Source: Alistipes sp. CAG:831 (GTDB lineage Bacteria > Bacteroidota > Bacteroidia > Bacteroidales > UBA932). From it: DNA of 17,005 nucleotides. Shown in pieces: positions 14,014 through 17,005 of this stretch. Position numbers and translations under genes: made by a program. The stretch spans positions 1 through 17,005 of the forward strand of contig HF990395.1 of the NCBI GenBank assembly GCA_000432775.1, written 5' to 3'. Each line of letters opens with the position of its first letter. The stretch's first letter is position 1. The notes beneath the pieces are model-generated. The model had not been told where the DNA came from. It saw only the letters and a list, made by a program, of their open reading frames with translations, and searched no databases.

Positions 14014-14031
14014 CTGTACTGTTTCAAATAA

Positions 14032-15285
14032 CTATTTGCTGTGGTGTCTTTCCCTGCGCTTGAGCTCAGTGGGCTCGATGGTCATCCTGACACCCTCGAG
14101 CAGGGTTGCCACACCCTCGGACTTCTCGCCCTTGTGACGGCAGTCCTCGCAGTGGCATTCGTTGTGATACTCAGGCGGTTCTGTATAGGTCGTAATGACA
14201 CCTTCGAAGTTGCGGAGCACCACCTTGCCGGGCGACTGAGAGATGACATACTGGGGCATGACCGGTGTCTTGCCGCCTCCGCCCGGAGCGTCCACCACGA
14301 AGGTAGGCACTGCGAAGCCGGAGGTATGTCCCCTGAGGCCCTCGATGATCTCGATACCCTTCGAAACGGGGGTACGGAAATGCTCGAGACCCATCGACAG
14401 GTCGCACTGGTAGATATAGTAAGGTCTCACCCTCATCTTGACCAGCTCGTGCACCAGATGCTTCATCACATGCACGCAGTCGTTGACTCCGCGCAGGAGG
14501 ACGGACTGGTTGCCGAGGGGTATTCCGGCGTCGGCGAGCCTTGCGCAGGCAGCGGCTGACTCTGGAGTCACCTCGTTGGGATGGTTGAAATGGGTGTTGA
14601 GCCAGATCGGGTGGTACTTCTTGAGCATGTTGCACAGGTCGTCGGTAATCCTCTGAGGGCATACGACGGGAGTACGGGAGCCGATGCGGATAATCTCCAC
14701 ATGGGGGATGGCCCGCAGCCTCTTGATGATGTACTCCAGCTTTGCGTCGCTGACCATCAGCGCATCACCTCCGGAGAGAAGCACGTCGCGGACTACGGGA
14801 GTCTTCTCGACGTACTCTATGCACTTCTCTATCCTGTCGTTGGGCGACTCGGCGTCCTTCTGTCCGGCGAAACGGCGGCGGGTGCAGTGACGGCAGTACA
14901 TCGAGCACATGTCGGTGATGAGCATCAGCACTCTGTCGGGATATCTGTGCGTCAGGCCCGGTGTCGGGGAATCCTCATCCTCATGCAGGGGGTCCAGCAG
15001 GTCCTCGGGAGCCTGGAAAGTCTCGGCGGCCGTAGGTATGGCCTGCCTGCGGATAGGACAATAAGGGTCATCCGGGTCAATCAGGGACAGATAGTAAGGA
15101 GTGATGGCCATCCTGAGGGTGGAGAGAGTCTTGCGGACTCCCTCCTCTTCCTCGGGCGTGAGCTTTATGTATTTCTTGAGCTGGTCGAGAGTCTCTATAC
15201 GGTTCTTGACCTGCCATTTCCAGTCATTCCACTGCTCGTCGGTCACTTCCGGGAACAGGGCTTTCCTACGGGATACGTTTACCAT
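14032..15285 (-). CDS. kamA: Lysine 2,3-aminomutase
   Basis: A 417-residue radical SAM enzyme that converts L-lysine to L-beta-lysine, the entry step of the pathway. The cluster motif CxxxCxxC is Cys127-Cys131-Cys134 (MCSMYCRHC). The PLP lysine is Lys339 in APGGGGK. The zinc site that holds the dimer is also there: Cys377, Cys379 and Cys382 (ECHCEDC) plus Cys270. These places match the clostridial enzyme within two residues. The intact C-terminal zinc tail and length separate it from the shorter YjeK/EpmB-type enzymes that modify translation factor EF-P. It starts 11 nt after kdd. The 4Fe-4S cluster makes it oxygen-sensitive, as suits an anaerobe. Confidence 0.97.
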   Translation of the reverse strand: MVNVSRRKALFPEVTDEQWNDWKWQVKNRIETLDQLKKYIKLTPEEEEGVRKTLSTLRMAITPYYLSLIDPDDPYCPIRRQAIPTAAETFQAPEDLLDPLHEDEDSPTPGLTHRYPDRVLMLITDMCSMYCRHCTRRRFAGQKDAESPNDRIEKCIEYVEKTPVVRDVLLSGGDALMVSDAKLEYIIKRLRAIPHVEIIRIGSRTPVVCPQRITDDLCNMLKKYHPIWLNTHFNHPNEVTPESAAACARLADAGIPLGNQSVLLRGVNDCVHVMKHLVHELVKMRVRPYYIYQCDLSMGLEHFRTPVSKGIEIIEGLRGHTSGFAVPTFVVDAPGGGGKTPVMPQYVISQSPGKVVLRNFEGVITTYTEPPEYHNECHCEDCRHKGEKSEGVATLLEGVRMTIEPTELKRRERHHSK

Positions 15286-15296
15286 AACAGGTAGGA

Positions 15297-16343
15297 TTAG
15301 GCATACAGCTCGGTGAAAATCTTTCTCAGTTTCTCGCTCTCACGGAGTTCCTGGAGAGTAATCTCGGCATGGCCCTTAGTGTATCCGTTGCCTACGAGCA
15401 TGGTTACGTCGCTGCCGACACCCTCTGCTCCGAGAGCCGCCTTGGTGAAGCTGGTGGCCATGGAGAAGAAGTAAACCAGACCTGTATCCTTGGTGCAGAG
15501 AATCGAAGTCATCTCGGTGTCGGGGATGTTGACGTTGTTGATGGTGATGTCGCACATCTGACTGCCAGTGAGCTCCTCTATCTTCTCGAGTACGGGAACG
15601 GGCTGGGTGGCGTCAGCGGAGAATACATAGTCGCAGAATCCGAGATCCTGCAGTCTCTTGGTGCTCTTCTTGCTGTGGCACAGGCCGATTACCTTACCGG
15701 TCACACCGGCGCGTTTCTTGGCCTCATAGCAGCAGAGCATTCCGGACTTGCCGCCGGCACCGATGATCAGGACGGTGTCTCCGGGCTTTACAAGCTTGGC
15801 AGTCTGGGCGGGAGCACCGGCTACGTCGAGTGCGGAGAGAGCGAGCTTCTCGGGCAGGTCTGCAGGAATCTTGGCGTAGATACCGCTCTCGAAGAGGATG
15901 GCCTTGCCGTCGATGTCCACCTGGTCCACATCAGCGCGGATCTCCTTGATCTTATCGATGCGCAGGGGAGTCAGGGACAGGGATACGAGGGTGGCGATCT
16001 TGTCACCGGGCTTGAGGTCGATCTTGTCCTTGAGGGCATCGCCGATCTTCTCTACTGTACCGAGGAGCATTCCGCCTGAACCTGTCCAGGGGTTGCGGTG
16101 CTTGCCCTGCTTGGCCACGATGTCGAACATGATTTCCTTGATCTTCTCGGGATCGCCGCCTGCCCTGTTGGATATATCGGTGAAGGAAGCAGAGTCGATG
16201 TTGAGAGTCTGTACATCGATGAGGATCTCGTTGTCATAGATCTCATCCATGTTGTTGTCCAGCTTGTTTGCGGGCTGAGGGAGGACTCCCTTGGGTTCGA
16301 GTACTCTGTGAATTCCGTATTTGTTTCCGTGTTTCTGTGCCAT
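15297..16343 (-). CDS. kdd: L-erythro-3,5-diaminohexanoate dehydrogenase
   Basis: A 348-residue dehydrogenase that oxidatively deaminates (3S,5S)-3,5-diaminohexanoate to 5-amino-3-oxohexanoate, using NAD(P). The N-terminal half (GIHRVLEPKGVLPQPANKLD at 10-29, then NPWTGSGGMLLG at 84-95) is characteristic of Kdd. The nucleotide-binding Rossmann domain has VLIIGAGGKSGMLCCYEAKK at 191-210. Overall it has the layout of the medium-chain dehydrogenases, but I see no zinc-ligand set of alcohol dehydrogenases. The last residues (GHAEITLQELRESEKLRKIF) are also typical of the family. A 43-nt AT-rich gap separates it from kce, the widest in the operon. I found no clear promoter element there. Confidence 0.95.
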   Translation of the reverse strand: MAQKHGNKYGIHRVLEPKGVLPQPANKLDNNMDEIYDNEILIDVQTLNIDSASFTDISNRAGGDPEKIKEIMFDIVAKQGKHRNPWTGSGGMLLGTVEKIGDALKDKIDLKPGDKIATLVSLSLTPLRIDKIKEIRADVDQVDIDGKAILFESGIYAKIPADLPEKLALSALDVAGAPAQTAKLVKPGDTVLIIGAGGKSGMLCCYEAKKRAGVTGKVIGLCHSKKSTKRLQDLGFCDYVFSADATQPVPVLEKIEELTGSQMCDITINNVNIPDTEMTSILCTKDTGLVYFFSMATSFTKAALGAEGVGSDVTMLVGNGYTKGHAEITLQELRESEKLRKIFTELYA

Positions 16344-16386
16344 AAATTTGTGATTTTAAGATAGTTGATTAATTCGTATTAAATTT

Positions 16387-17005
16387 TTACTGTAGAGGTT
16401 TGAGAGACAGTATCTGACGTGCCTCGGCCGGGGTGGCGATGTCGCGTCCGAACTCGCGGGCGATGCGGACCACCTTCTCCACCAGCTCTCCGTTGGAGCG
16501 GGCCAGGACTCCCTTGCTCAGGTAAACATTGTCCTCGAAACCTACCCTCACGTGACCGCCGTCGATGATGGCTGCTGCGGCCAGAGGGAACTCGTAGCGG
16601 CCTATGCCCGCTACCGTATAGGTGGCGTCAGAGGGAATGCTGCCGCGCAGGAAAACGAAGTCGCGGAGCTCGCCGCCGATACCTCCGTTGACACCCATGA
16701 CGAAGTCAAAGTGCATGGGGGCCTGGATGAATCCCTTGCGGTGCAGCCTGAGGGCCATGTCGATCATAGACTTGTCGAAGACTTCGAGCTCAGGTTTGAT
16801 ACCGCGCTCTATCATCCTCTGCCCGAAATACTTGATGGTGTTCTCCGTGTTCTCGAAGATGTCGTCTCCGCCGAAGTTCAGAGTACCGCAGTCGAGGGTG
16901 GCCATCTCGGGCAGCAGCTCGGTGGGCTGCAGCCTCTCGTCGTTGGTCATGCCCACGGCTCCTCCTGTAGAGGGCTGGATGATGACATCGGGACACTCTT
17001 TCCTG
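16387..17005 (-). CDS. kce: 3-keto-5-aminohexanoate cleavage enzyme, C-terminal part (start outside window)
   Basis: About 205 codons are visible. The frame stays open through the window's right edge, so the ATG at 16956 is internal: upstream in frame one reads ECPDVIIQPSTGGAVGMTND, a conserved stretch of the family. The enzyme belongs to the BKACE (DUF849) zinc enzymes. It condenses 5-amino-3-oxohexanoate with acetyl-CoA to give 3-aminobutyryl-CoA and acetoacetate. The glutamate in VGFEDNVYL should be the third zinc ligand (Glu230 of the Cloacamonas enzyme). The two histidine ligands lie in the missing N-terminal 70 or so residues. Other signatures are TLDCGTLNFGGDDIFENT and HFDFVMGVNGGIGG. 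It is the most upstream operon gene seen here. Confidence 0.93.
   Translation of the reverse strand, partial: RKECPDVIIQPSTGGAVGMTNDERLQPTELLPEMATLDCGTLNFGGDDIFENTENTIKYFGQRMIERGIKPELEVFDKSMIDMALRLHRKGFIQAPMHFDFVMGVNGGIGGELRDFVFLRGSIPSDATYTVAGIGRYEFPLAAAAIIDGGHVRVGFEDNVYLSKGVLARSNGELVEKVVRIAREFGRDIATPAEARQILSLKPLQ

Noticed and set aside
14581..15294. A 237-codon plus-strand open frame opposite kamA.
   Set aside because: kamA on the minus strand has all its catalytic residues. The plus-strand product looks like nothing known.
16387..16956. Taking ATG 16956 (or the GTG codon nearby) as the start of kce.
   Set aside because: The frame stays open to the window edge and encodes conserved family sequence upstream, so the gene is cut by the window rather than short.
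4021..17005. Possible riboswitch or B12 box inside the operon.
   Set aside because: Spacers are at most 43 nt, too short for a cobalamin or lysine riboswitch. Any such element would lie upstream of kce, outside the window.
1..17005. CRISPR arrays, tRNA or rRNA genes, insertion sequences.
   Set aside because: No regularly spaced repeats, no cloverleaf or rRNA-like stretch, and no transposase or terminal inverted repeats were found on either strand.

Overview
The window has two unlike parts. The right-hand 14 kb (about 2843 to 17005) is one GC-rich, minus-strand gene cluster for fermenting lysine to butyrate. The left-hand 2.5 kb or so (1 to about 2505) is a visibly more AT-rich efflux module read mostly on the plus strand. 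The host looks like a member of the Bacteroidota, order Bacteroidales. The evidence is promoter elements of the TAnnTTTG type upstream of three left-hand genes, a Bacteroidota-type short Crp/Fnr regulator, a periplasmic serpin, and a kamA-B-C-D-E order known from anaerobes such as Porphyromonas and Fusobacterium. The GC-rich codon use would fit a Rikenellaceae/Alistipes-like gut anaerobe, but the genus is a guess.

Right part, in the direction of transcription (from 17005 down to 2843): kce (5' end outside the window), kdd, kamA, kamB, kamC, kamD, kamE, a CoA-transferase beta subunit (atoA-like), crotonase (crt), 3-hydroxybutyryl-CoA dehydrogenase (hbd), butyryl-CoA dehydrogenase (bcd), etfB, etfA and a secreted serpin. 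Spacers run from 43 nt down to overlaps of 17, 8 and 1 nt, so this reads as one long operon. KamA converts L-lysine to beta-lysine, KamDE makes 3,5-diaminohexanoate, and KamB/KamC probably keep KamDE active. Kdd oxidises the product, and Kce uses acetyl-CoA to split it into 3-aminobutyryl-CoA and acetoacetate. Bcd with EtfAB reduces crotonyl-CoA to butyryl-CoA, and the CoA transferase releases butyrate. The ammonia lyase Kal and the CoA-transferase alpha subunit are not in the window and should lie upstream or elsewhere. Hbd and Crt add a second route to crotonyl-CoA, from the acetoacetate half.

Left part: a Crp/Fnr-type regulator (minus) is transcribed away from an SMR-family exporter and an MFS exporter (plus). 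The 160-bp divergent spacer holds both promoters and two 18-bp direct repeats set 22 bp apart, good candidates for operators of the regulator. The MFS gene carries an exact 59-codon in-frame tandem duplication whose copies have diverged. Between this module and the serpin (2506-2842) lie a promoter-like element, a doubtful small ORF and a perfect 8-bp stem-loop with a T tract.

The points most worth following up are the duplicated MFS protein, the serpin translationally coupled to a fermentation operon, the paired operators, and the CoA transferase whose partner subunit is not adjacent.
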